In this document: positions 36,581 through 45,165 of the stretch, in pieces
Position numbering within the stretch: the stretch's first letter is position 1
Layout of the letters: each line of letters starts with the position of its first letter
Assembly: GCF_001997295.1 (NCBI RefSeq)
Contig: NZ_CP019605.1
Location: forward strand, 1-64,000
Source of the DNA: Tessaracoccus flavus
Lineage (GTDB): Bacteria; Actinomycetota; Actinomycetes; Propionibacteriales; Propionibacteriaceae
Direction: 5' to 3'
DNA length: 64,000 nucleotides
Notes under the pieces: generated by a model
What the model was told of the DNA's origin: nothing
What the model saw: the letters and a program-made list of their open reading frames with translations, nothing else
Databases searched by the model: none
Made by a program: the position numbers and the translations under genes

Positions 36581-36740
36581 CTTTGTGATCTATATTATAT
36601 AGAGGCCCGTTTATACAAAGTAGAGCGCATCTCGACAGTCAATGTCGAGTCGCGCCCTAGTTTGAACGAAATCACGGGCTGCAGATTGAACAAACCAGCT
36701 GATCAGGGCCGGTCGTTTAATGTAGGCCGGGCGTGTCGTA
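36581..36740. repeat. Noncoding motif array with hairpin, diverged copy E1
   Basis: Homologous along its length to 48902-49055. TTGAAC-type motifs remain at 36662 and 36686, a CCCGTTTATACAAAG segment matches the CCGTTTGTTCAA position, and the hairpin CTCGACA/TGTCGAG (36631-36649) is kept although flanking bases changed. It lies upstream of the WhiB-like gene. It could be a transposon end with several transposase-binding sites. Confidence 0.6.
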
Positions 36741-36770
36741 GCGTTGCAGTGTCCATGGCAAGGGACATCG

Positions 36771-37408
36771 CTATTTCTTGCGGACGATGACCACTGCCTG
36801 AGCATCCCGCTCGCCGGCCAATGCTGTGCGATTCATGCGCGCGATCTCGTCGAAACCAGCGGTCTCCAAGACTGCAATCACCTCGTTGGGTGTTCGGTTG
36901 TGGCGAATCAAGCTGATCCGGTGGCCGGCTGATTCGTAAGCCGCGCCGACGTCCTTCGCCCCGAAGCCGGCCTGAAAGGCAACAGGGCCACACCGCCGGG
37001 ACGGAGAATCCGATGCACTTCAGCGCAGATAGGGGGCAGCATGTCGTCTGGGGAATGGATCGTTGAGTACCAGGAGAAGACACCGTCGAGGTGTTCGTCC
37101 CCGAAGGGCATGTCGTCCATGCTTGCCACTTGCGTCGAGAATCCCGGATGATCTCGCCTACTTCGACTGATCATGCCGGGGGACAGGTCGATCCCCTCCA
37201 CCTGGCAGCCAAGGGAAGCCAGAAGGGGCAGCATCCTGCCCGCCCCGCATCCGGCGTCTACGACGTGGGCTTGGTTGGGCAGCAGGGCAGCGAAGTGCCT
37301 GATCATCGCCAGATCGATCGGCCGTTCGGTTCCGGTCCCCTGAATGTGGTTCTCGTAGGTGTCGGCGACCTCATCATAAGCTGACCTCACCGCATCAATT
37401 TCTGCCAT
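36771..37408 (-). pseudogene. Class I SAM-dependent methyltransferase with frameshift
   Basis: DEVADTYENHIQGTG, VVDAGCGAGRMLPLLASLG and VFSWYSTIHSPDDMLPP are standard features. At GGVALLPF, near 36980, one base appears deleted; the correct continuation (FQAGFGAKDVGAAYESAGHR ... DAQAVVIVRKK, stop at 36771) is in another frame. With the frame restored it would have about 211 residues. The substrate is unknown. Confidence 0.8.
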
Positions 37409-37438
37409 CGCTGCCCTCCCGGATCGGTCGTCCTTGAA

Positions 37439-37455
37439 CTCTATTCAGAATAGAG
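37439..37455. promoter_or_regulatory. 17-bp palindrome upstream of the methyltransferase gene
   Basis: CTCTATTC-A-GAATAGAG is a perfect palindrome with one central base, 31 bp before the methyltransferase ATG: a plausible regulator operator. From here to 37670 no gene is supported. Confidence 0.5.
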
Positions 37456-37670
37456 GCCCAAGTTTCACACGAGGGCGCGGCTCCACAACGACAAAGCTAC
37501 GGTGTCGAGATGCAGGCTAGTTTTGCTAACTCCCCGAGTCGCACTTTTTGAAAGCAGCTTGTCCGATGACGTGTAGAAGGTACCTGGAGTTCGCCTGAGT
37601 CGGCGCACCATCAATTTTCGCCGTCGCATGACTCGCTCTTGGGGCGGCACCGTGCCGCCACCGACCCGCC

Positions 37671-38021
37671 CTAGCGGCCACGGTCTGCATGCTCTCGGAG
37701 TTTGTCTGCGCGCACGCCAAGGCGTCCCGCAACCCAGTAGCGAAGTACCAACAGGTTCTCCCGATAAGTGCGTAGTTGATCAGCGGTATCTGGGAGGTCG
37801 TTGTCTGGATGTTTGGCGCCCCGGTAACACTCGTTCGAACGCGCCTGCCAATCTTTCCAGTTGGGGAGTGGGTTCACTTCTCGCTTCCGCCGGCCGGAGA
37901 TTTTTCCTGCCTCGAGCGCCAGTTGATAGCCGAGCGCTTCGAGGGCAATGCAGCTCTGAACAAGTCGTGTCTCCAGATAAGCATCCTTCTGGTCCAGAAG
38001 TGCGACAAGGGGTCCCATGGA
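37671..38021 (-). pseudogene. HEPN/ApeA-like protein, C-terminal part (separated by IS256)
   Basis: Reads SMGPLVALLDQKDAYLETRL, SCIALEALGYQLALEAG, SNECYRGAKHPDNDLPD and ENLLVLRYWVAGRLGV: the HEPN-like helical domain of ApeA-N-terminal-domain proteins, some of which are anti-phage RNases. Removing the IS256 element plus one copy of the 8-bp target duplication joins this exactly in frame to the part at 42351-42868 (LLKDYQRSMG-PLVALLDQK). Confidence 0.8.
38014..38021. repeat. 8-bp target duplication of IS256, left
   Basis: CCCATGGA, repeated at 42351-42358 on the other side of the IS256 element. Confidence 0.85.
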
Positions 38022-38077
38022 GAGGAGAGTCCCTTGGAGTGGTGGGGTTTTGAGGCTCTTCGTACCTGAGCGTGGGG

Positions 38078-39409
38078 TCATAGTCGTAGACCGTCGCCGA
38101 TGAGGAGCATTCTGAGGCGGTAGTTGTCGGGGTTACGGAAACCTCGGGCGACGCGGCGTGCGAGTTCGATCAACCCGTTGATGGCTTCGGTTCCGCCGTT
38201 GTTGGCGCCGCCGGTGGTGAAGTAGCCCAGGAGCGCGTCTCGCCACCGGTTCAGGGTGCGGCCGAGGCGGGCGATCTCCGGGATCGGACACGACGGGAAC
38301 GAGGCAAGGATCTTCTCCGCGACCCTGCGGCCGTCGGCGTGATTCGACTGGTGATAGACCGAGCGGAGCTGTTGGGCGCAGTGCCAGGCGACCTCGACTT
38401 CGACGTGACGGTCGTCAACGCTGAACGCGGTCTCCAGGCGGGTCTTCTGCCGGTCGGTGAGATGCTCCTTCCCGGCACGCAGCAGGTTGCGGATCCGATA
38501 CAGCGGATCATCTCTGCGGCCGCGGTGGCCGTGGATGTCTTGCTGGACCCGGCGGCGGACCTCATCGACCGCGGCCGTGCCGAGCTTGACCACGTGGAAG
38601 GCGTCGAGCACCGCGATGACGTCGTCCAACTGGTCGTCGATCGCATTCTTGTAGCCGTGGAATGGGTCCAGGGTGGCGATCTCGACGCCCTTGCGGAACG
38701 TGTCGCCGCGGTCACGCAGCCACGACGTGTAGGCCTCACCAGAGCGGCCCGGGACCAGGTCCAGGAGCCGGGCCCGGACGCGTCCGTCCTTGTCGCGGGT
38801 GAGATCGACCATGCCGGTGAACTCCTTCGGGCCGCGGCCGCCCTGGTCGACGGGCTTGGTGGAGACGTGATGCCAGATGTGTTCGTCGACGCCCAGCGAG
38901 GTGACACCGACGAACCGGGTCTCGTCGGCGGCGGCAGTCTCGAGGATCGGCTTGACCGCTCGCCACAGGGTCCTCCAAGTGCAGCCGAGCTGCCGGGCCA
39001 TCCCCTGAACCGAGGCGTTCTCCCGCCGCATCTGCCCGATCGCCCACGACGTCGCCCGCGCGGTGAGCAACGCTCTGGGCCGCGCGACGTCGGGGTCTTG
39101 TTCCATGAACGAGGTCACCGGACACATCGGCTCGGGACACAACCAGCGTCGTTTCCGCCACCGCAGCTTCACCGGCGCGGTGAAGCACGGCGCGTCAATC
39201 AACTCCACCCGCTGCCGGCCATGCGCATGCGCAATGACCCCGCAGGCGGGGCAGCCCATCACCGCCGGCGGCCGGGATTCGACCTCAACCCGAAGCCCCG
39301 CGTCGTCGCGATGGACACCGACCACGTGAAGCCCGGGCAGACCCAGCAGAAGGTCGCAGCGCTCGCAGTAACCGCTGGACGCACGGCAGCAGGAAGTAGA
39401 ATCGGTCAT
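38078..39409 (-). CDS. ISL3-family transposase, copy 1
   Basis: 443 residues from ATG 39409. An N-terminal zinc-finger region (CERCDLLLGLPGLHVV, CPACGVIAHAHGR, RRWLCPEPMCPV) and HTH (ARQLGCTWRTLWRAV) precede the DDE core: GVDEHIWHH, IATLDPFHGYKNAI and VVKLGTAAVDEVRRR, with the final Glu in GGTEAINGLIEL. Full-length for the family and apparently intact. Confidence 0.93.
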   Translation of the reverse strand: MTDSTSCCRASSGYCERCDLLLGLPGLHVVGVHRDDAGLRVEVESRPPAVMGCPACGVIAHAHGRQRVELIDAPCFTAPVKLRWRKRRWLCPEPMCPVTSFMEQDPDVARPRALLTARATSWAIGQMRRENASVQGMARQLGCTWRTLWRAVKPILETAAADETRFVGVTSLGVDEHIWHHVSTKPVDQGGRGPKEFTGMVDLTRDKDGRVRARLLDLVPGRSGEAYTSWLRDRGDTFRKGVEIATLDPFHGYKNAIDDQLDDVIAVLDAFHVVKLGTAAVDEVRRRVQQDIHGHRGRRDDPLYRIRNLLRAGKEHLTDRQKTRLETAFSVDDRHVEVEVAWHCAQQLRSVYHQSNHADGRRVAEKILASFPSCPIPEIARLGRTLNRWRDALLGYFTTGGANNGGTEAINGLIELARRVARGFRNPDNYRLRMLLIGDGLRL

Positions 39410-39516
39410 CGTCGAGGTCCTCGGAATCGAGTGGTGTGGTAACCCCGATTCTTGAGGGCCTCGACCCACCTCACCCCACCGACACGCCCGCCATCGGATC
39501 CACGCTCACCCCACGC

Positions 39517-40845
39517 TCAGGTACGAAGAGCCCCGATGAGGAGCATTCTGAGGCGGTAGTTGCCGGGGTTACGGAAACCTCGGGCGACGCGGCGTGCGAG
39601 TTCGATCAACCCGTTGATGGCTTCGGTTCCGCCGTTGTTGGCGCCGCCGGTGGTGAAGTAGCCCAGGAGCGCGTCTCGCCACCGGTTCAGGGTGCGGCCG
39701 AGGCGGGCGATCTCCGGGATCGGACACGACGGGAACGAGGCAAGGATCTTCTCCGCGACCCTGCGGCCGTCGGCGTGATTCGACTGGTGATAGACCGAGC
39801 GGAGCTGTTGGGCGCAGTGCCAGGCGACCTCGACTTCGACGTGACGGTCGTCAACGCTGAACGCGGTCTCCAGGCGGGTCTTCTGCCGGTCGGTGAGATG
39901 CTCCTTCCCGGCACGCAGCAGGTTGCGGATCCGATACAGCGGATCATCTCTGCGGCCGCGGTGGCCGTGGATGTCTTGCTGGACCCGGCGGCGGACCTCA
40001 TCGACCGCGGCCGTGCCGAGCTTGACCACGTGGAAGGCGTCGAGCACCGCGATGACGTCGTCCAACTGGTCGTCGATCGCATTCTTGTAGCCGTGGAATG
40101 GGTCCAGGGTGGCGATCTCGACGCCCTTGCGGAACGTGTCGCCGCGGTCACGCAGCCACGACGTGTAGGCCTCACCAGAGCGGCCCGGGACCAGGTCCAG
40201 GAGCCGGGCCCGGACGCGTCCGTCCTTGTCGCGGGTGAGATCGACCATGCCGGTGAACTCCTTCGGGCCGCGGCCGCCCTGGTCGACGGGCTTGGTGGAG
40301 ACGTGATGCCAGATGTGTTCGTCGACGCCCAGCGAGGTGACACCGACGAACCGGGTCTCGTCGGCGGCGGCAGTCTCGAGGATCGGCTTGACCGCTCGCC
40401 ACAGGGTCCTCCAAGTGCAGCCGAGCTGCCGGGCCATCCCCTGAACCGAGGCGTTCTCCCGCCGCATCTGCCCGATCGCCCACGACGTCGCCCGCGCGGT
40501 GAGCAACGCTCTGGGCCGCGCGACGTCGGGGTCTTGTTCCATGAACGAGGTCACCGGACACATCGGCTCGGGACACAACCAGCGTCGTTTCCGCCACCGC
40601 AGCTTCACCGGCGCGGTGAAGCACGGCGCGTCAATCAACTCCACCCGCTGCCGGCCATGCGCATGCGCAATGACCCCGCAGGCGGGGCAGCCCATCACCG
40701 CCGGCGGCCGGGATTCGACCTCAACCCGAAGCCCCGCGTCGTCGCGATGGACACCGACCACGTGAAGCCCGGGCAGACCCAGCAGAAGGTCGCAGCGCTC
40801 GCAGTAACCGCTGGACGCACGGCAGCAGGAAGTAGAATCGGTCAT
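39517..40845 (-). CDS. ISL3-family transposase, copy 2 (altered C-terminus)
   Basis: 442 residues, almost identical to copy 1, but because 43 bp of the element's left end are missing its last residues come from the inverted repeat of copy 1 (LLIGALRT instead of LLIGDGLRL). One internal change (NPGNYR versus NPDNYR) is seen. All catalytic residues are kept, so it may still be active in trans. Confidence 0.92.
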   Translation of the reverse strand: MTDSTSCCRASSGYCERCDLLLGLPGLHVVGVHRDDAGLRVEVESRPPAVMGCPACGVIAHAHGRQRVELIDAPCFTAPVKLRWRKRRWLCPEPMCPVTSFMEQDPDVARPRALLTARATSWAIGQMRRENASVQGMARQLGCTWRTLWRAVKPILETAAADETRFVGVTSLGVDEHIWHHVSTKPVDQGGRGPKEFTGMVDLTRDKDGRVRARLLDLVPGRSGEAYTSWLRDRGDTFRKGVEIATLDPFHGYKNAIDDQLDDVIAVLDAFHVVKLGTAAVDEVRRRVQQDIHGHRGRRDDPLYRIRNLLRAGKEHLTDRQKTRLETAFSVDDRHVEVEVAWHCAQQLRSVYHQSNHADGRRVAEKILASFPSCPIPEIARLGRTLNRWRDALLGYFTTGGANNGGTEAINGLIELARRVARGFRNPGNYRLRMLLIGALRT

Positions 40846-41066
40846 CGTCGAGGTCCTCGGAATCGAGTGGTGTGGTAACCCCGATTCTTGAGGGCCTCGA
40901 CCCACCTCACCCCACCGACACGCCAGCCATCGGATCCACGCTCACCCCACGCTCAGGTACGAAGAGCCGGTTTTGAGGGTCACCGGCGAGGCGGCGTGAA
41001 GTAGGCGGCCATCGGCGAGATCTTCGGTGTGAAACGACCAAGAATCGCACTGAAGGAGAATCACCG

Positions 41067-42305
41067 ATGGCCTTGTCCCAGTCTGCCCTGTCCGAACTGC
41101 TCGACGCATTCCGCACCGGCGAGGGCGTCGACATGATCCGCGAGTCGGTCCGTACTGTGCTGCAGGAACTCCTCGAGTTCGAAGCCGCCGGGGTGATCGG
41201 GGCGCAGCGCTACGAACGCAGCGAGGACCGCGTCACCGAACGCAACGGCACCCGACCCAAGTTGCTGGCCACCAAGGCCGGGGATGTAGAACTGCGGATC
41301 CCCAAGCTCCGCAAGGGATCATTCTTCCCCAGCATCCTCGAGCCGCGCCGTCGGATCGACCAAGCCTTGTATGCGGTGGTGATGGAGGCCTACGTCCACG
41401 GCGTGAGCACCCGCAGCGTCGACGACCTCGTGGTCGCCCTCGGTGCCGACTCAGGGATCAGCAAGTCCGAGGTGTCGCGTATCTGCGAGCAGCTCGACGA
41501 GACGATCGGCGCGTTCCGCACCCGACCGCTGGACCACACCGCGTTCCCCTACCTCTACCTCGACGCCACCTACCTGCACGTCCGCAACAAGCCCGGCAAG
41601 GGCGGGCAGGTGGTGTCGATGGCGGTCGTGGTCGCCACCGGGATCGCCGCCGACGGCAGCCGTGAGGTCCTCGGCCTCGACGTCGGCGACAGCGAAGACG
41701 AGACGTTCTGGCGTAGCTTCCTGCTCAGCCTCAAACAGCGCGGCCTAGGCGGAGTGAGGCTGGTCATAAGCGACCAGCATGCTGGTCTCGTGGCGGCGCT
41801 GAAACGCTCCTTCCAGGGATCAGCACATCAACGATGCCGGGTCCACTTCGCCCGCAACCTGCTCGCCCACGTCCCGAAGTCCCACGCCGACATGGTCGCG
41901 GCCGTGTTCCGCACGATCTTCGCCCAGCCAGACCCCGAAGCCGCCTCCGCGGCCTGGGACGAAGTCCGTGACCAACTCGCCGCCACCTTCCCCAAGATCG
42001 CAGGAGTGATGGACGAGGCGAAGGCCGAGGTGCTCGCGTTCACCGCCTTCCCCAAGCCCCACTGGCGCAAGATCTGGTCCACCAACCCGCTCGAGCGCCT
42101 CAACAAGGAGATCAAACGTCGCTCCCGCGTTGTCGGGATCTTCCCCAACGCAGCCGCGGTCATCCGCCTCGTCGGCGCAGTCCTCACCGACACCCACGAC
42201 GAGTGGATCGCCGGCGACCGCCGCTACCTCTCCGAAGAATCCATGGCCAACCTCGCCGAAACCATGGATACTGATGACCGAGCCGCCATCGAGGGCGGCA
42301 AGTGA
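41067..42305 (+). CDS. IS256-family transposase
   Basis: 412 residues, full length. Mutator-type DDE features: LYLDATYLHVRNK (first Asp), LVISDQHAGLVAALKRSF (second Asp, DxH), QRCRVHFARNLLAHVP and WSTNPLERLNKEIKRRSRVVGIFPN (Glu). AAGGAG precedes the ATG. The left end of its element is split by the ISL3 pair, which may affect its promoter but not the coding region. Confidence 0.94.
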   Translation: MALSQSALSELLDAFRTGEGVDMIRESVRTVLQELLEFEAAGVIGAQRYERSEDRVTERNGTRPKLLATKAGDVELRIPKLRKGSFFPSILEPRRRIDQALYAVVMEAYVHGVSTRSVDDLVVALGADSGISKSEVSRICEQLDETIGAFRTRPLDHTAFPYLYLDATYLHVRNKPGKGGQVVSMAVVVATGIAADGSREVLGLDVGDSEDETFWRSFLLSLKQRGLGGVRLVISDQHAGLVAALKRSFQGSAHQRCRVHFARNLLAHVPKSHADMVAAVFRTIFAQPDPEAASAAWDEVRDQLAATFPKIAGVMDEAKAEVLAFTAFPKPHWRKIWSTNPLERLNKEIKRRSRVVGIFPNAAAVIRLVGAVLTDTHDEWIAGDRRYLSEESMANLAETMDTDDRAAIEGGK

Positions 42306-42350
42306 GCACCGAGGAACACCTCAAAGCCCACCACCAAGCGGGGCTCTATC

Positions 42351-42868
42351 CCCATGGAGCGTTGGTAGTCCTTGAGCAGTCTCAACCAAGCGGCCACGCC
42401 TGTCGTGCCGATGTCACTGAACACAAACAAGTAGTCGAAAGACGCAGGCGCTTCGGACCCCATGGGCAAGTGCGGAGTCACCACCTGGTTCCATGCGTCA
42501 TGCAGCTTGTTGCCAGCCAAGGCCCTCTGGGGATCATCAAGGCGCTGGACCTCAACCCGGGAGAAGCCAAGAGGGCGCCAAGCAGAAATAGAGAGGAGAT
42601 CCCTGATGTGGCGATGGAGTCTCAGGTGATCCCCCCAATCGGCTGGTCGCTTTCGATGTGTGGTGAGCGCAAAGCGGTCGTGTATGGAGAGAGAGCGTCC
42701 GTGACCGACATTCTCGCTGGCCCAGCTCGGGGCCAAGGAGAGGTTCAAGGATCTGCTTAGTCGGATCTTGTCAGGGCTTCGCAGAAGCACGTCCCACCCC
42801 AAGCTCCGGCCCTGCGGATCGGATCTCGGTTCCATCGAGATACTGCTCAGATCAGTCCATGATGCCAA
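42351..42868 (-). pseudogene. HEPN/ApeA-like protein, N-terminal part (separated by IS256)
   Basis: Reads SWASENVGHGRSLSIHDRFA, HLRLHRHIRDLLSISAWRPL, FSRVEVQRLDDPQRAL and FDYLFVFSDIGTTGVAAWLR, the end of an ApeA N-terminal domain leading into the HEPN part. The frame opens at a TTG (42868) and about 100 residues expected at the N-terminus are absent, so the gene seems also truncated at its 5' side. Together with 37671-38021 it gives 286 residues. Confidence 0.7.
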
Positions 42869-43176
42869 CGCGGGGAGTTCGGTGCGCAGCCCGTTGATTC
42901 TTCCTCGAGGAACGAGGTCGGCTCGTCCTGATCAGAGGCTGGCGGCTCAGCTGCCGCTGGGTCGGCTATCTCCGACGGTGTGATTGTGGGAGAAGGGGAA
43001 GGGCTCACGCTCGTTGAGGGTTCTGGTGCCGGTCCAGCGATGAGGTTCAGGACAGGCTCTGAGGAGGTGATGCCCAAGACGACGCATGCGGCGATGCCGG
43101 CTAGAAGCGTTCGGATCCAGGTGGTGGCTTTCGCCAGGAGCGCCCGCGGGACTCGCCGGAAAAGAACGACCTCCAC
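42847..43176 (-). CDS. Hypothetical membrane-anchored protein
   Basis: 109 residues. One transmembrane helix (TLLAGIAACVVLGITSS) after a basic N-terminus, then a Ser/Pro/Glu-rich extracytoplasmic tail (PSTSVSPSPSPTITPSEI). No domain recognised. Its last codons overlap the opening of the HEPN/ApeA-like frame, so its 3' end may itself be at a junction. The 150 bases upstream hold no further gene. Confidence 0.45.
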   Translation of the reverse strand: MEVVLFRRVPRALLAKATTWIRTLLAGIAACVVLGITSSEPVLNLIAGPAPEPSTSVSPSPSPTITPSEIADPAAAEPPASDQDEPTSFLEEESTGCAPNSPRWHHGLI

Positions 43177-43325
43177 GAGCCTGTCTTATAAACCTGTAAC
43201 TTGTCGAGACTCAGAGGTGCGACCACACCAAGGGGGTGGGTCGGGGTGGGGCTGCTGGCTGACGACGAGGGGTCGGTACCGCGTGCCTTGGGCGAGGGGA
43301 CCCCACGATCGAACGCTGAGTCATT

Positions 43326-43724
43326 TCATGCGGTCAGAGGCTCGCTGCCTGGGCTGATCCTCACCGTGAGGTAGGTGGAGGGCACGGCGTTACGTAGGTG
43401 TTGTACCTCTGGTGTGTCCCGATCCACGGTCAGGGTCACGTAGGGCTGCATGGTGTTGAGATTGATCCCGCCCTGGTGAGTGAGTACGTGGCCTTGGAAG
43501 GCATCTATAACCGAGTCGAACTGGGTGAGTTCGTCTACCGTCCACTGGGAGTTGACGAGGAGGAGCCGCCCAGGCCATTTGTCGGCCAGGTGCCGGCCGG
43601 CCGTCTCATCGTGCACGAGAACTCTGATTGCCTGGGTGTGTGGGTCACGAAGGAAGTGTGCGATCTGGTTCTTTGCGACTGCTTCGCGGAGATCGTTGAT
43701 CAGTTCGTCGGGAGGTGTAATCAT
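43326..43724 (-). CDS. Hypothetical protein
   Basis: 132 residues from ATG 43724, which overlaps the stop of the upstream gene (ATGA). The alternating pattern (IRVLVHDETAGRHLADKW, RLLLVNSQWTVDELTQFD, MQPYVTLTVDRDTPEVQHL) suggests a small mixed alpha/beta protein; no signal peptide. I do not recognise the family. Coupled translation with the secreted protein before it suggests a functional pair. Confidence 0.55.
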   Translation of the reverse strand: MITPPDELINDLREAVAKNQIAHFLRDPHTQAIRVLVHDETAGRHLADKWPGRLLLVNSQWTVDELTQFDSVIDAFQGHVLTHQGGINLNTMQPYVTLTVDRDTPEVQHLRNAVPSTYLTVRISPGSEPLTA

Positions 43725-44035
43725 ACGCTGCCTCCGCATCCCTGCGGAGCAGTGATGCTCTTCCTGGTCGCCGACAAGGCGGTTCGGCAGCCGAACTCAT
43801 CATCGCGCAGAACCCATAGTCTGTATGTGCGTGACTTGCTGTTGTAGCGACACTCGAAGGCTCCAAGGTCGACGACGTTTTTGACGAGCCACTGGCCACG
43901 AGCCTGGCAGTTCGATTTCAGGGAGAAGTTCTCTTGGTAGTCCATCCAGGACCAGGCCTGAGCGGGGAGGGCAGTGAGAGCGAGGAGGGAAACGAGAAGG
44001 GCGGTGAAAGCGATGCGGATCTTGTTCTTCGCCAT
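43721..44035 (-). CDS. Small secreted cysteine-containing protein
   Basis: 104 residues. Signal peptide MAKNKIRIAFTALLVSLLALTALPAQA, then a ~75-residue mature domain with four cysteines (SNCQARG, FECRYNS, FGCRTAL, QGCGG), likely two disulfides. It is translationally coupled to the gene at 43326. Function unknown. Confidence 0.6.
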   Translation of the reverse strand: MAKNKIRIAFTALLVSLLALTALPAQAWSWMDYQENFSLKSNCQARGQWLVKNVVDLGAFECRYNSKSRTYRLWVLRDDEFGCRTALSATRKSITAPQGCGGSV

Positions 44036-44267
44036 GTAGGTATCGAAGCACGTGTTGCTCGGAATTGCGTCGTGTAGCTCGAAGTCCGGCAGATTCCGCT
44101 CCGAAGGCGATACCGCCGGGTCGGCTCGCCGTGAGGTCTACCGGACCACCTGACCGCTCGGGTGACGCCAATCTGCTCACCTGGAACCACGCCACTGAGC
44201 GTGAGCATCTACAGGCGATCCCTCGGCGTGTCGGCCCTCTGGTCGAGGTCGACGGCATCCCCACCGA

Positions 44268-44279
44268 AAACGATCGTTT
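44268..44279. promoter_or_regulatory. AAACGATCGTTT palindrome, 3' copy
   Basis: Perfect 12-bp palindrome within CCGAAAACGATCGTTTG, which recurs at 45060-45076; the two copies flank the gene at 44333-45034. Confidence 0.5.
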
Positions 44280-44332
44280 GCGGCTTGCGTTGCCCGGAAC
44301 TCGCAAGGGACGCCGATAACGCTCGTCGGAAC

Positions 44333-45034
44333 CTATGCGGAGAACGTCGGGAGGACGACGTTCGCCTCCACTGCGCTGACGACCTTATTCGTAGCGCGTG
44401 CGTACAGGATCTCGCGACGAGTGGCGTCCCCGATGTACCCGCCTTCGCTCACAACACGAACCTCGTCAGCCAGGTCTATCCTTCTCAGGTGCAACTCACC
44501 GAGGGTCGCACGCATACTCGCAGTCGGCTCCTCGTCGACGGGCTCCGGTGCGAGCACGATGATGCCTCGTGCGGTCAACCTCTTCCGTTCTGAATCGAAC
44601 AGGCGCTGAAAGCGCAGCGAACCGCACAGGCACACCACTTTGGGTCGCTCAACGATGATGTTGCTCATGCCCTCGGCCAACAGGCTGGTGTCGTTAGTGA
44701 TAGGCGTTCCCTGGTGAAACCTCATGCGAGGGACATCGCCCGCCGTATCCCACACGGACGAATGACGACTGTCGAACTCTTGCCCGGATATGCGATAGGT
44801 CAACAGGGTCAGTGTGGGGCTGAGAGTGTTGAAACTCCACTCATCGGTGGGTGGCGTCTCTCGCTCTGCTTCGTCCGCCAACGACTCCACAATCTCTGCG
44901 CGTGTCCAACGGCGGCCCGAACGACCTACCTCGACGAACTCTTCATGCAGCAGCGCCAGTAGCCGTTCCCGGTCAGCCCGCACCGCAGTGGTGAGGAGTG
45001 ATTCTTCAAGCGCTTGCAAGTGAGCATGGTTCAT
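44333..45034 (-). CDS. DUF4440-like domain fused to a nucleoside 2-deoxyribosyltransferase-like domain
   Basis: 233 residues from ATG 45034. Residues 1-~110 are a SnoaL/DUF4440 domain (LLALLHEEFVEVGRSGRRW, YRISGQEFDSRHSSVW, RMRFHQGTP). After a short link an internal Met (44668) begins a second domain, VVCLCGSLRFQRLFDSERKR, IIVLAPEPVD and DATRREILYARATNKVVS, like small nucleoside 2-deoxyribosyltransferase-fold proteins. Both lie in one uninterrupted frame; separate initiation at 44668 is possible. Two palindromes precede the gene. The partnership of the domains is unexplained. Confidence 0.65.
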   Translation of the reverse strand: MNHAHLQALEESLLTTAVRADRERLLALLHEEFVEVGRSGRRWTRAEIVESLADEAERETPPTDEWSFNTLSPTLTLLTYRISGQEFDSRHSSVWDTAGDVPRMRFHQGTPITNDTSLLAEGMSNIIVERPKVVCLCGSLRFQRLFDSERKRLTARGIIVLAPEPVDEEPTASMRATLGELHLRRIDLADEVRVVSEGGYIGDATRREILYARATNKVVSAVEANVVLPTFSA

Positions 45035-45045
45035 GTTCTCAGCCT

Positions 45046-45075
45046 GGCGCAGATCTGCGCCGAAAACGATCGTTT
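45046..45075. promoter_or_regulatory. Two adjacent palindromes upstream of the fusion gene
   Basis: GGCGCAGATCTGCGCC (45046-45061, perfect 16 bp) is followed at once by AAACGATCGTTT (45064-45075, perfect 12 bp), directly before the ATG at 45034. The position suits operators for one or two regulators. Confidence 0.5.
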
Positions 45076-45165
45076 GTGGTGGAGAGCCTGTGATTGCCGC
45101 TCTGATGGCTCCGTAAACGGTGATCGCAACCCGGTTTCGGCGGACGGTTTCGGCGGGTGCTGTGT

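Larger units (their letters stand above)
38054..40968 (-). mobile_element. Tandem pair of ISL3-family elements
   Basis: Copy 1 is 38054-39532 (1479 bp) with matching ends GGCTCTTCGTACCTGAGCG and its complement. Copy 2 is 39533-40968 and lacks the first 43 bp of the element. The pair as a whole, not each copy, is flanked by the 8-bp repeat GGTTTTGA (38046-38053 and 40969-40976). The two copies differ by very few bases. The insertion lies within the left end of IS256. Confidence 0.88.
38022..42350 (+). mobile_element. IS256-family element interrupted by a tandem ISL3 insertion
   Basis: Bounded by CCCATGGA duplications. Terminal inverted repeats are recognisable: left GAGGAGAGTCCCTTGGAGTGG, right (complement) beginning GATAGAGCCCCGCTTGG, both continuing TGGTGGG and TTTGAGG. 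Without the ISL3 insert and its duplication the element is 1406 bp, a normal IS256 size, with one intact transposase. It disrupts the HEPN/ApeA-like gene. Confidence 0.85.
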
